This document shows, piece by piece, positions 42,790-54,395 of a DNA stretch of 64,000 nucleotides. The DNA comes from Theocolax elegans (lineage: Eukaryota; Arthropoda; Insecta; Hymenoptera; Cerocephalidae). The DNA lies in NCBI GenBank assembly GCA_026168455.1, contig CM047427.1:42938846-43002845 (forward strand), in the 5' to 3' direction. Below the pieces are notes generated by a model. That model had not been told where the DNA came from, made no database searches, and saw nothing but the letters and a program-made list of their open reading frames with translations. The position numbers and the translations under genes are program-made. Within the stretch, counting starts at the first letter, position 1; each line of letters begins with the position of its first letter.

Positions 42790-44224
42790 TTTAGCCTAGA
42801 CGCTCAATCTTTGTTTACAAACATAAGTTGTTCATTAATAAGAAAAAGCATAGAAAGAAGGTGTAGTCAAATTATACAAAAGACAGAAATACCAATAAGA
42901 GAAATAATAAATGCATCTGACTACGTAATTAACAATAAATATTTTCAATATAACAATAAATACTTTAAACAAACAGATGACACACCTATGGGCGCAGCAA
43001 CATCAGGTTTATTCGCTGATATAGTTATGGAAGATCTCGAGACTGAATGTGTAAACAAATTAAGTTTTAAACCCATTTTTTATTATAGATATGTAGACGA
43101 CATAATAACATGCATTCCTACACATAAAATTTTCGAAATGTTACACATTTTCAACTCCTACGACCCAAAATTACAATTCACCTATGAAATTGAACAGAAC
43201 AATAAAATCAGCTTTTAGATACATTACTAATAAAAAACGACAATAAAATTATAACAGACTGATATACCCACTTTCTCGGCACGGTTTTTAAATTTTAACT
43301 CAGCTCATCCAATTTCACAAAAGATTGCGTTGGTTTACAACTTAGTAGATAGAGCAACTAAACTTTCAGATAAAAATTACCACAAACAAAACAACCATAA
43401 AATAAAAGAGTATTTAATAAAAAATAGCTATCCAAAAAAATTTATAAATAGATACGTTAAAAAATGACTTGCAGTCTTAAATCAACAGACAACTAACCAC
43501 TACAGAAATGAAAACAATAACTACAAAACAACAATAACACTACCTTACTTAAATGGTTTTTATGAAAAAGTATCATCAGAATTTAAAAAACACGGAATAA
43601 AAACAATTCCAATTATTGAAAACAAATTAAGTAATATCATAATTAAAGGAAAAGATAAAACTGATAGAAAAACTCAAAATAACATAGTATATAAATTAAA
43701 TTGCAACAATTGTGATGCTTCGTATGTAGGACAAACAAAAAGACAAACAATTACCCGAATAAATGAACATAAAACTAACAAAAATTCTATGATATTTCAA
43801 CACGTACAAAATAATCAACACAATTTTGATTGGCAAAATTTTAAGATTTTAGATAAAGAACCGAATTACGGTAAAAGAATTACATCTGAAATGGTACACA
43901 TAAATTTACAAAACCATTCAATAAACAAACAAGAAGACTCAATTAAATTAAATAAACAGTATTCGCAAATTATATATAGAATGAAAAGCCTTTAAATTTA
44001 TCTGAAATCAAACGTACTAGTACACAACCTTGATCATGCGTCATCAATAGAAAAAATACAAACACAAACTTACTAATTATCCCTATATAAGAAAGCGCGA
44101 ATCTGGTATTGTTTCATATACAGCAGAAATTTTCGTCGTGTATACATCTGTTTGACGTTTCCTCGTGTTTAGAATGAGGAAAAAAAAGCAAAAATTTAAA
44201 TCGACTTGCGGCGAAATAATATTG
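42790..44224 (+). pseudogene. PLE copy B, truncated within RT
   Basis: It begins inside RT motif A (LDAQSLFTNISC) directly against the 5' end of copy A. It continues through YRYVDDIITC (42811-43218), a stop-rich middle and the GIY-YIG end (43681-43995, with SYVGQTKRQTITRINEHK), then the 3' flank. A base missing from a T run at about 43215 shifts the frame, and a TGA lies near 43464. It cannot encode RT. Confidence 0.85.
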
Positions 44225-46345
44225 TTTTCAATAATTGGAATTGTTTTTATTCCGTGTTTTTTAAATTCTGATGATACTTTTTCATAAAAACCATTTAAGT
44301 AAGGTAGTGTTATTGTTGATTTGTAGTTATTGTTTTCATTTCTATAGTGGTTAGTTGTCTGTTGGTTTAAGACTGTAAGTCGTTTTTTAACGTATCTATT
44401 TATAAATTTTTTTGGATAGCTATTTTTTATTAAATACTCTTTTATTTTATTGATGTTTTGTTTGTGGTAATTTTTATCTGTAAGTTTAGTTGCTCTATCT
44501 ACTAAGTTGTAAACCATCGCAATCTTTTGTGAAATTAGATAAGCTGAGTTGAAATTTAAAAACCGTGCCGAGAAAGTGGGTTTTGTATACCTGTCTGTTA
44601 TAATTTTATTGTCGTTTTTTATTAGTAATGTATCTAAAAAGCTGATTTTATTGTTCTGTTCAATTTCATAGGTGAATTGTAATTTGGGTCGTAGGAGTTG
44701 AAAATGTGTAACATTTCGAAAATTTTATCTGTAGGAATGCATGTTATTATGTCGTCTACATACCTATAATAAAAAATGGGTTTAAAACTTAATTTGTTTA
44801 AACATTCAGTCTCGAGATCTTCCATAACTATATCAGCGAGTAAACCTGATGTTGCTGCGCCCATAGGTGTGCCATCTGTTTGTTTAAAGTATTTATTGTT
44901 AAATTGAAAATATGTATTGTTAATTAGGTAGTTAGATGCATTTATTATTTCTCTTATTGGCATTTCTGTCTTTTGTACAATTTGACTACACCTTCTTTCT
45001 ATGCTTTTTCTTATTAATGAACAACTTATGTTTGTAAACAAAGATTGAGCGTCTAGGCTAACAAGAGAATATTCGCTCGGTTTATTTATGTCTTTGATTT
45101 TATGTATAAAATCAATGCTATTTTTTATATATGATTTCGGTTTCAATATGCAGTTAGAAAGGATTTTATATAACTGTTTGGATAAAAATTCAGTTGGTGA
45201 TCCTATTGTAGATACTATTGGTCTCAAAGGTACATTTTCTTTATGTATTTGTGGCAAACCGTAACATTTTGGCAGTGAAGTGTTCGTTTGTGTTAAACGA
45301 GTAGAATTGTATTTTTTATCTAAGAATCCGTTATCATTCCATTTTTTTGAGAAAATTATAAGAGCATTTTTGTAGAGATTTTAATGGATTTTTTTGTATA
45401 GTTTGGTATGAATTGTTATCTGATAGTAATAATTCCATTTTGTCAATATATTCTTTCTTATTCATAACAACGGTAGTGTTTCCTTTGTCGGCGTAAGTTA
45501 TAATAATATCTTTGTGTTTTTTTATAAAATCTTGCGTTTCTTTATGTTTTTGTAGTAAAATGGTATTTTTGATCGGTATATGTTTTGTTTTATTTTTTAA
45601 ATGTATATCTATATTTTCAACTAAGTTTTGTCTTAGTGAATCAACAAGTTCTTCATTTATTTCATTCATAAAAAAGAAATTTTCTAAAGATTTTATATAA
45701 CTGACTGATATTTTATTGTTTAACGTAAATGGTAAACTAAATTTGGGTCCTAGTGAAATTATATCAGCCACGTTGTTAGGTATTTCAATATCTGTTAAAT
45801 TTTTAATTCAGTTTTTAGTGTTTGTATTCTTGGTTAAATTATTTTGTGTAGAATTCTTTATTTTTTTGTTATGTTTAATATTTATATTATCTTGGTATCG
45901 TGTATTATTATTTATTTTTTTAAAAGATTTTGAGGCAAAAGATTTTTAAGATTTTACTAAGCAATTCATTCTTTTTTTCCAATTTTGTAATATGAATGCA
46001 AATATCTTCTATTTCAATATTTAAAAGTTTGATTTTGAAATTTTCAAGAAGACTATTAAATTTTTTGTTACCAGTATTGCTGTAGAAAGACAGATGTTTC
46101 ACGTTGCGATTTAATGTTTCGATATGTCGTGGTTTTCTATCATAAGTACGGCATTGTAGAAGGAATTTTCGTTGGGCCTGATTCCTTGTTAATTGTCTTT
46201 GGGTGTATCCATTCACGAAGTTCTTGTCGAGTACAGATACCAAATCGTTGCTCGATGTCATTGAAAATTTAGAATTTTCTGAGATGACGTTGATTTCGAA
46301 GACCCTTGTAGATCCAAGGTCGAATGAGTTCATGTTGAAATCTTT
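44225..46345 (-). pseudogene. PLE copy C, 3'-truncated
   Basis: Minus frames 46333-45920 (N-terminus), 45771-45334, 45257-44634 (RT with FYYRYVDDIITC) and 44517-44083 repeat copy A but are separated by one-base indels near 45930, 45346 and 44684. The endonuclease is missing because the copy is cut at 44225. Each break corresponds to a homopolymer length difference from copy A. Confidence 0.85.
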
Positions 46346-47780
46346 AGCCTAGACGCTCAATCTTTGTTTACAAACATAAGTTGTTCATTAATAAGAAAAA
46401 GCATAGAAAGAAGGTGTAGTCAAATTATACAAAAGACAGAAATACCAATAAGAGAAATAATAAATGCATCTGACTACGTAATTAACAATAAATATTTTCA
46501 ATATAACAATAAATACTTTAAACAAACAGATGACACACCTATGGGCGCAGCAACATCAGGTTTATTCGCTGATATAGTTATGGAAGATCTCGAGACTGAA
46601 TGTGTAAACAAATTAAGTTTTAAACCCATTTTTTATTATAGATATGTAGACGACATAATAACATGCATTCCTACACATAAAATTTTCGAAATGTTACACA
46701 TTTTCAACTCCTACGACCCAAAATTACAATTCACCTATGAAATTGAACAGAACAATAAAATCAGCTTTTTAGATACATTACTAATAAAAAACGACAATAA
46801 AATTATAACAGACTGATATACCCACTTTCTCGGCACGGTTTTTAAATTTTAACTCAGCTCATCCAATTTCACAAAAGATTGCGTTGGTTTACAACTTAGT
46901 AGATAGAGCAACTAAACTTTCAGATAAAAATTACCACAAACAAAACAACCATAAAATAAAAGAGTATTTAATAAAAAATAGCTATCCAAAAAAATTTATA
47001 AATAGATACGTTAAAAAATGACTTGCAGTCTTAAATCAACAGACAACTAACCACTACAGAAATGAAAACAATAACTACAAAACAACAATAACACTACCTT
47101 ACTTAAATGGTTTTTATGAAAAAGTATCATCAGAATTTAAAAAACACGGAATAAAAACAATTCCAATTATTGAAAACAAATTAAGTAATATCATAATTAA
47201 AGGAAAAGATAAAACTGATAGAAAAACTCAAAATAACATAGTATATAAATTAAATTGCAACAATTGTGATGCTTCGTATGTAGGACAAACAAAAAGACAA
47301 ACAATTACCCGAATAAATGAACATAAAACTAACAAAAATTCTATGATATTTCAACACGTACAAAATAATCAACACAATTTTGATTGGCAAAATTTTAAGA
47401 TTTTAGATAAAGAACCGAATTACGGTAAAAGAATTACATCTGAAATGGTACACATAAATTTACAAAACCATTCAATAAACAAACAAGAAGACTCAATTAA
47501 ATTAAATAAACAGTATTCGCAAATTATATATAGAATGAAAAGCCTTTAAATTTATCTGAAATCAAACGTACTATACACAACCTTGATCATGCGTCATCAA
47601 TAGAAAAAATATAAACACAAACTTACTAATTATCCCTACATAAGAAAGCGCGAATGTGGTATTGTTTCATATACAGCAGAAATTTTCGTCGTGTATACAT
47701 CTGTTTGACGTTTCCTCGTGTTTAGAATGAGGAAAAAAAAGCAAAAATTTAAATCGACTTGCGGCGAAATAATATTGTAA
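46345..47780 (+). pseudogene. PLE copy D, truncated within RT
   Basis: Duplicate of copy B. The RT part at 46364-46816 is open past KISFLDTLLIKNDNKIITD because the T run at 46765 is one base longer than in copy B. A stop then follows. The GIY-YIG end is at 47232-47549. Confidence 0.85.
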
Positions 47781-47890
47781 ACATTGAACGATATTGATAT
47801 TAGAAGGTATATTTTTAAAATTTTTTTAATTTACGTTCCCGGTTTACATTATATTCTGAGATGTACTAATCGAAATTAATAAATTTTATA

Positions 47891-47930
47891 CAGTCTGAAG
47901 AGGGTAGCATTGTCTACCGAAACGTTACGA
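47891..47930 (+). ncRNA. Hammerhead-ribozyme-like core, right end of PLE dimer
   Basis: CTGAAGA (47895-47901), one unpaired G, stem II GGTAG (47903-47907) with CTACC (47914-47918), GAAA (47919-47922), then CGTT. ACGT at 47922-47925 is self-complementary, so stem III could form between two RNAs. Stem I is weak here. Confidence 0.5.
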
Positions 47931-48138
47931 AAAAAGAAAAATGCATTAAAATTTCTTTTTTACCTTCACCTCTGACTTGGGAAGATCGATAAATTCTATT
48001 CAACTGAGATTTACTTTTCTATTATTTTTTTGAAAATCTGATTTTTTCCTTTGTTATAAATAATTTGATCTACTTTGTATGTTTTGCCTAATAAATGTAA
48101 TAGGGTAATTATTGTTAATCAGTAATTTATTTATAATT

Positions 48139-48675
48139 TTAAAATTTTTTGTGTAAAATTTTGTATTTGCTAACAAACAAAGCTCTATCAACAAGATTTA
48201 AAACAATGTTCCTTTTTTGCTGCATTGGATGGTTGAAAAAATAATTAATAAGTCTACCGGAATTAGACGGTTTTTGGTACCAATCAGTAATTATACTATC
48301 TGATTCTCGAATTAATGTAATGTCTAAAAAATTAATTATTCTATTTTTCTCTAGTTCAAAGGAAAATTGTAAATTTTTATCATAAGAATTAAAAATCTTA
48401 ATTACTAAATCCACGTGTTGCTTTTTTATACACATTATCGTATCGTCTACGTAACTATAATAAAAAATTGGAAAATATTTATGAATGGTTTGTAACTTAT
48501 TAAGACGTTCTTTTTCCAAATCATCCATAACAATATCAGCAAATAACGGTGATATTGGTGAACCCATTGATGTTCCATAAATTTGCTTGTAGTAACAATT
48601 GTTGAACACAAAAAGCGTGTTATCAAAAAGAAACTTAGTACATTTTAAAATTACCTCGAACGTTACATTTTGCAC
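48139..48675 (-). pseudogene. Outer PLE reverse transcriptase palm
   Basis: 178 codons with GTSMGSPISPLFADIVMDDL, YYSYVDDTIMCIKK (RT motif C) and NFLDITLIRESDSIITDW. It diverges clearly from the younger PLE and is a partial frame. Confidence 0.8.
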
Positions 48676-48796
48676 TTATTGAAAAGAGAAACTATTATTT
48701 CTAAACTTTTCAAAACTTAATCGCATGACACATTTGTAAAAAGTAAATTAATATCTAGGGATAATAAAACATATTCATCATTTAATTTAATATCTT

Positions 48797-49165
48797 TTAA
48801 CTTTTGTTAAGTTCAAAGCTATTGTTGATGTGAGAATTTGGATTTTTTAATATTGGTTTTATTTCAGAATATACTATTTCGGCTAAAAAATGAGTTGGGC
48901 TGTTAACAAGAGAAATAATATGTCTTAACGGTGCATCTATTTTATGTATTTTGGGTAAACCATACGCTTTAGCAAGATTAGTATTCGAACAAGTAAGAGC
49001 GTTAGTATGGTATTTTTTATTATGGAACTCATTACCATTGAAATATCTTAGAATTTTCGCACTATCATTTTGAAGAGTTTTTAACGAATTTTTCTTAACA
49101 ACTAGATAAGTTGAAGTGTCAGAAAATAATAAACCTATTTTTAAATTATAGTCAGATTTGAACAT
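48797..49165 (-). pseudogene. Outer PLE reverse transcriptase fingers
   Basis: 122 codons with AYGLPKIHKIDAPLRHIISL and NSPTHFLAEIVYSEIK, the PLE fingers region. It is separated from the palm fragment by stops near 48676-48790. Just upstream on the minus strand a FFTTSDKGN motif continues the family pattern. Confidence 0.78.
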
Positions 49166-49209
49166 GCAAACTGTTTAATTGCCTTTATCAGAAGTTGTAA
49201 AAAATATAT

Positions 49210-50122
49210 CTGGATTATCCGAGCGAATTATGCAACTATATAAATACAAAGTATAAAATATAATTAAATATTAATAAATCATTAAGTTAAATAATTACTT
49301 GGAACGAAGTCTTTATTCTCACATTCTACAAATGAACATACATTCGATAATTTCGAATTTCGAATATCCAGATCGATTTCGGCATAATTAGAAATAAGTA
49401 GATCTGTTAATTGTACATATAACTACAAAATATAATTTATTATTAATATCAATATTAATAAATAATAAAGATAAAAAATTATTTACGAAGAATTTCTTTA
49501 TACATAATACTGCACGAAGCACGAAGCCAAGCTGTTAGCAATGTTTCATGCAATGTAGCATTTTACCGTGATTTTTATCTTTCTTGGAATGTTACTACAA
49601 TATTGTATAACGCTTTTGAGGAATCTTCCTTTGAAAGATTGCTGTAAGATTCAGTAAAGTTTTAGGAAGGTTGCAGCAAACTTGCAAAGGAATATTGCAT
49701 GAATCTTTCATAGGGAAGCTTTCATGCTGTGTGGACCTTAAGAAAAGTTTATGTTAATTTAAAATTATTATTAGTAGTGAATTAAAATAAAAGACTAATT
49801 TCTGACATGATTCATATAAAACGTCACAGTAATAATATTAATGCAAAAGATGACATAAAGTTTTTGAATAGTACTTACTTTCCTATTCTTAGAAATTTAA
49901 AGTGCTGATACATATGACGTATTATTATGTACGTATGTCTGTGGTAGTACTCGTGTTTATATATATTTACGATACATCTTTCAATGTTTGACACTGTTTA
50001 TTCGACTCTTTAACTCACCGTTAATTCGAATTTAAAAGGTATATTTAATATAGCGTATGTCTTGTTTGTAATTCATGTATTTATTTTTTGAAAATTTTTT
50101 AAATAATTGTGTATGAATATAG
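49210..50122. other. Outer PLE 5' flank and spacer
   Basis: No gene is seen. About 49780-49965 is the inverted end of the outer PLE. The rest is AT-rich and unassigned. Confidence 0.5.
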
Positions 50123-50165
50123 GCACCTGAAGATGTTGGCAGGGCAAGCCAACGAAACGTTGTGC
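50123..50165 (+). ncRNA. Hammerhead-ribozyme-like motif
   Basis: It reads stem I GCAC (50123-50126) with GTGC (50162-50165). The box CTGAAGA is at 50127-50133, followed by one extra U. Stem II GTTGGC (50135-50140) pairs with GCCAAC (50148-50153) around AGGGCAA. GAAA is at 50154-50157, then CGT and the predicted cleavage U at 50161. All conserved hammerhead boxes are in order. Stem III would be the self-complementary ACGU, which implies action as a dimer, as reported for minimal hammerheads in Penelope-like elements. The single extra base before stem II is the main doubt. Confidence 0.6.
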
Positions 50166-50308
50166 AATAAATAAAGGAAAGAATTGAGTTTTCTTCCTCC
50201 TTTCCTTGCCTCCACCAGATCGACTTATTATTCATATAAGTACATTAATAATTGGAGTGCAAATAAATATCACAAAACATACAAAAAAATTATTAAAAAT
50301 AAATGTTT

Positions 50309-51336
50309 TGTAACGTGGTACTTCGTCCTAATACCCGTTACAATTAATTTATTAATTTAAACAGGGACGACGGCCCCGAAGAACGCGTCCTTATCGTCGC
50401 CGTGGGTTAATAAATTAACCCGTCGGGACACGGTAGCGGAGATAGGACGATCTCCTTATACCGACACACGTGGCGGGGAAAATCGGGAATCGGAAAGCGG
50501 TTTGCGGGTTACTTTATAATTAAAATAATTACGCGACCGTGGTATTAGAATAAAACAAATAATTATTTATTTGATAAATTTACACGGAGGTGCCCGACAA
50601 TACTTAACGGGGCGTTCTCCCGGTCGCGTGGTATATACGCGGCAAGCAGGGGCTGCCCCCGTGCTCGCCCCGCGCAATACCCAATCGGTTTCGGTAGCAC
50701 CGGTGTGCTACCGAACAAACATACACACACACTCACTCAACACGTTCTAAATATATACCGACCAATGTCGGGTACTTACCGGGCTGGCTGGTCCATTGGC
50801 CCTGGTGTACGTCGGCGCCCCGACGTCTGCTGGCCGGTGGAGTCGGCCCGGTTTCCCGTCGTCCTCGACGGTGATCTGCAGGTGCGGCCCGCGGCCGCGG
50901 CGATTCGCCTACCTCGGGGAATACTCAACCCGAGGTATTTTGGTCCTTCGCACTGCACTACACTATCGCACTTGCACTCGCGTACGGCTTCCCGGATTAC
51001 GGACGAACCGGTCCGGTACTTCCCGTGGCGCGCGAAACTAACGTGGCGAGATGTCAAAGGGTGCTGTCGCGGTCAAGACCGGCAGCGTACTGAGCTTTTC
51101 GGGAATTGTCGCATTCCCGAAAAGTATCTAACACACACACACAATAACAATAGAGTATATGGATGCTCGCACACATCCTCGCTCGTAGACATAAACACGC
51201 GTGTTTCGTGGCCTTGAAGAGGCAACGCACGAAACAATAACAATGTGCGAGATTTCACTATGTAATATATTATATACACGAAATAATATTTTAGATTCAA
51301 TATTATTTTATTTCGTTGCAACGACGTCTCGTCGCA
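50309..51336 (-). repeat. Gypsy-2 3' LTR
   Basis: 1,028 bp, from TGCGACGAGACG (minus strand, at 51336) to CGTTACA (50309). It has a GC-rich middle with a strong hairpin GCTTTTCGGGAATTG..CATTCCCGAAAAG near 51094-51125. The open frames in it are LTR sequence repeated at 61442-62085, not genes. Confidence 0.92.
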
Positions 51337-51352
51337 AAACCCCCCACTAAAC
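51337..51352 (-). other. Gypsy-2 polypurine tract
   Basis: The minus strand reads AGTGGGGGGTTTT directly before the LTR start, the expected plus-strand primer position. Confidence 0.7.
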
Positions 51353-51444
51353 TCCACATCATCCTACTGATGTGAGAGTTGAAAAGAGGGCAATGAAATA
51401 AAATAATAATATGCACGCAGGTCGAATCTCCTCGCCTAGACGAA

Positions 51445-52252
51445 CTAGGGCCGAGGAGTGGTGAGGTTCTTCTCCAAGGTGGCCATCACCAGTCGCAGGA
51501 TAGTGTCTCTTGCTTCCGGATTATCTCCTGCTACCGCTTCCAACAGCAAGCGACTCTCGCGGAGGAGGTCAGCATCGCTGGTGGAGGACATTGGTAGCCT
51601 GGTGACAACGTTGCTGGACATCCCCGACGTTGCGTCCATCATGACGGAGGTGGAGGGCTGCTCAACCAAAGGAATTGGTGCAGGTTCAGGGGTCAGTACT
51701 GACAACTCGGCTGGATAGCCGATTTGCCTGAACAGGACGTTGAGGCCGGTCTGCACCGTCTCCAAAGGTCCAGAGTTTGGGACACCCAAACCCTGCGCCA
51801 AGTGACGTAGGGACGTCTCTTGTGGGGGTACCTCTCGGATCAGCTCGACGCGGACTGGCTGAGCTACACTCTCTTCTCGTCCGCGGGTCTTATCCTCTTC
51901 AGCCTCTTGATGGCCGGATATTGCTGGAGGAGGCGGTGTTGGAGGTTGGGCTAGGGAGTTCTGGTATTCCCTAGCACGCTGCTCGACTAACCATTGAGCA
52001 TGATCGCTCAGGGCGAGTCGTACCTCCTCAATCGGCCCGGTGTGGCGCAGGCCAAATTCGGCTGCCTGACGGCGGTCTGCCTCCTCGAGCCGTCAAGCAA
52101 TGACTCCGGACGCAATAGGATACCTGGTTTTCCTCGGGCTGTGCGTCCACAATACCCACCGAAGTTGTTCGGGCCGATGCGACGGTGGCCTCTTCCACCC
52201 GACGCCTCTTCGCTTTCCTGCGGCTCCCTCTCTGTCTGACCCTCTTGGACAC
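51445..52252 (-). pseudogene. Gypsy-2 ORF3, unknown accessory protein, one frame break
   Basis: It lies between pol and the 3' LTR, where Gypsy-1 has nothing comparable. The first part (from 52252) is very basic: MSKRVRQRGSRRKAKRRR. After a frame change near 52090, exactly at the duplication junction, a second open stretch runs to 51445. It includes HTGPIEEVRLALSDHAQWLV, a proline-rich PPTPPPAISG and, at the end, LRESRLLLEAVAGDNPEARD. The total is about 260 residues. There is no signal peptide or membrane segment, so it is not an envelope. I recognise no family. The basic start suggests nucleic-acid binding or nuclear localisation. Confidence 0.55.
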
Positions 52253-52342
52253 GGACTTCTCCTGTGTCCCAGACGTTGAAGGTTGGGATGCCGCTATTGT
52301 ATACCCGCTCTAATTTTCCGTGGCGAGTCGATCATCGCTGGC

Positions 52343-52978
52343 CTAGGATTTTCTCCTTGGCGGAACGTATCTCTTTAAATCAGATACATGTACTTCAGAC
52401 CTTTTCCGTCCAGACTCTTCAAGTCTTAAGACTACTGGTGATAGTATCTCCTTGACTTCAAAGGGTCCGTCGTACTTAGGCGCCAATTTGGCCGAAATAC
52501 CTTTGGCCCCGTGCGATAACGTTCTACACTTCCTCATGACTAAATCGCCTACTTGGAAGGAAGCCACGCGTCTATTTTTGTTATAGACTTTCTCTTGGCG
52601 TCTCTGCTCTTCATCTATGTGTTTCCGCACTAGATCTCGAAGGGCATCAAGACGTTTGAGTCGATCCATCCACATCTCGGGATCGATAGGAACTTTAAAT
52701 TCCCTCTTCTCAATCTCTCTACGCAGACTCTTTACCGGTTGAGGATGACGTCCAAAATTGAGGAAAGCTGGGGAAACCTTCGTACTTGATTGCGTTGCCG
52801 TATTGATAGCATGACGGAATTCATGCAGATGTTCATCCCAGCTGCGATGATCGGAATCCACAAAGGCCGCGATCATCGTCTTTAATGTCCTGTTTGTTCG
52901 CTCGACGGGGTTGGCTTGCGGTCGGTAAGGAGGAGTCGTGATCTGTTTTATCCCGTAATCCTCAAGCATTTGTGTCAA
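52343..52978 (-). pseudogene. Gypsy-2 integrase C-terminal half, duplicate copy
   Basis: 211 codons identical to 53760-54395, including the catalytic glutamate in NPVERTNRTLK. In this copy the upstream part is reduced to a fragment at 53100-53288 (DITELPRSKNQYKYILVLQD) and cut at the duplication junction, so it cannot form a full integrase. Confidence 0.85.
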
Positions 52979-53759
52979 CTTATTATTGACGAACTCTGTA
53001 CCATTATCTGTAAGGAAGTATCAGGAGTTTCCCAACGAAACAGTATGAGTTCCTCAAATGCTTTCGCAACCGACTTACCGGTAGCAGCTCGTAACGGTTT
53101 TAATTCAAAACCCACCTCGTGAACAAGTCTTGTAAGACCAGTATATATTTGTATTGGTTCTTACTACGAGGCAGTTCCGTTATATCTGCCGCAACCACAG
53201 CCCACGGTCTCTCAATATTACGCTTGCCCATCAAACCTTGAGGGCCCGCCTGTGAGACTTTATATCGTTGGCAGTCTATACACTGCACAACGAATTGCCT
53301 GACATCATGATAGACACCCGGCCATAATAGTCTCTTGCCACTCGGTCATAGGTCTTCTCCACTCCTAAATGACCACACGATGGAGGGCAATGCGAATCCT
53401 CTAGTACGCGCGTCCTATGTTCTATGGGCACAACCAATCTCCATCCCTCCTCTTGACCCGTGATTGGTCCAGCAGCTTATCGTCGTGAATCGATAGAGCA
53501 TTTCATACGTCAAGCAATGACTCCGGACGCAATAGGATACCTGGTTTTCCTCGGGCTGTGCGTCCACAATACCCACCGAAGTTGTTCGGGCCGATGCGAC
53601 GGTGGCCTCTTCCACCCGACGCCTCTTCGCTTTCCTGCGGCTCCCTCTCTGTCTGACCCTCTTGGACACGGACTTCTCCTGTGTCCCAGACGTTGAAGGT
53701 TGGGATGCCGCTATTGTATACCCGCTCTAATTTTCCGTGGCGAGTCGATCATCGCTGGC

Positions 53760-54395
53760 CTAGGATTTTCTCCTTGGCGGAACGTATCTCTTTAAATCAG
53801 ATACATGTACTTCAGACCTTTTCCGTCCAGACTCTTCAAGTCTTAAGACTACTGGTGATAGTATCTCCTTGACTTCAAAGGGTCCGTCGTACTTAGGCGC
53901 CAATTTGGCCGAAATACCTTTGGCCCCGTGCGATAACGTTCTACACTTCCTCATGACTAAATCGCCTACTTGGAAGGAAGCCACGCGTCTATTTTTGTTA
54001 TAGACTTTCTCTTGGCGTCTCTGCTCTTCATCTATGTGTTTCCGCACTAGATCTCGAAGGGCATCAAGACGTTTGAGTCGATCCATCCACATCTCGGGAT
54101 CGATAGGAACTTTAAATTCCCTCTTCTCAATCTCTCTACGCAGACTCTTTACCGGTTGAGGATGACGTCCAAAATTGAGGAAAGCTGGGGAAACCTTCGT
54201 ACTTGATTGCGTTGCCGTATTGATAGCATGACGGAATTCATGCAGATGTTCATCCCAGCTGCGATGATCGGAATCCACAAAGGCCGCGATCATCGTCTTT
54301 AATGTCCTGTTTGTTCGCTCGACGGGGTTGGCTTGCGGTCGGTAAGGAGGAGTCGTGATCTGTTTTATCCCGTAATCCTCAAGCATTTGTGTCAA
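53760..54395 (-). CDS. Gypsy-2 integrase C-terminal half (main copy)
   Basis: 211 codons. After a short lead it has the integrase core end with NPVERTNRTLKTMIAAF (catalytic E). HAINTATQSSTKVSPAFL follows, then the C-terminal domain with FQVGDLVMRKCRTLSHGAKG and VLRLEESGRKRSEVHVSDLK. The first two catalytic aspartates lie upstream: DITELP in the pol frame, and TDNGTEF in the stretch between 54523 and 54395 in this frame. The break from pol at about 54523 coincides with a T-run length difference, so it may be a sequencing error. Confidence 0.85.
   Translation of the reverse strand: MTQMLEDYGIKQITTPPYRPQANPVERTNRTLKTMIAAFVDSDHRSWDEHLHEFRHAINTATQSSTKVSPAFLNFGRHPQPVKSLRREIEKREFKVPIDPEMWMDRLKRLDALRDLVRKHIDEEQRRQEKVYNKNRRVASFQVGDLVMRKCRTLSHGAKGISAKLAPKYDGPFEVKEILSPVVLRLEESGRKRSEVHVSDLKRYVPPRRKS

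Larger units (their letters stand above)
40668..47780. repeat. 3.56-kb tandem duplication within the PLE dimer
   Basis: Block 40668-44224 (minus copy A without its endonuclease, plus copy B) and block 44225-47780 (copies C and D) repeat in direct orientation. The junction at 44224 joins the 3' flank of copy B to the middle of a minus copy. Differences are mostly one-base changes in A or T runs. Confidence 0.88.
39799..48007. mobile_element. Younger PLE: head-to-head inverted dimer with an internal duplication
   Basis: The 13-bp direct repeat GATTTACTTTTCT lies at both outer edges (39786-39798 and 48008-48020), which suggests one integration event. The ends are inverted copies of the same PLE 3' region (shared ATCGATCTTCCCAAGTCAG and its complement). 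Inside, in order, lie a near-full minus copy (about 40290-42790), a plus copy truncated in RT (42790-44224), a 3'-truncated minus copy (44225-46345) and a plus copy (46345-47780). The last two are a tandem duplicate of the preceding 3.56 kb. Confidence 0.85.
39285..49965 (-). mobile_element. Outer, older Penelope-like element with inverted ends
   Basis: The end sequences 39285-39480 and about 49780-49965 are reverse complements of each other (with ATACGTACATAATAAT in both). Between them, minus-strand RT pieces lie at 48139-49165 and the GIY-YIG end at about 39460-39800. The element is split by a younger PLE dimer at 39799-48007. It has many stops and is dead. Confidence 0.75.

Noticed and set aside
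49500..49745. Possible small RNA or gene between the outer PLE and its inverted end
   Set aside because: Only loosely similar short phrases recur (around GAATCTT); no stable structure or frame could be supported.
50705..51357. 170-codon frame and its shadows in the Gypsy-2 LTR (also 61442-62085)
   Set aside because: It is repeated only because the LTR is repeated, has no domain, and an antisense frame of similar quality overlaps it.
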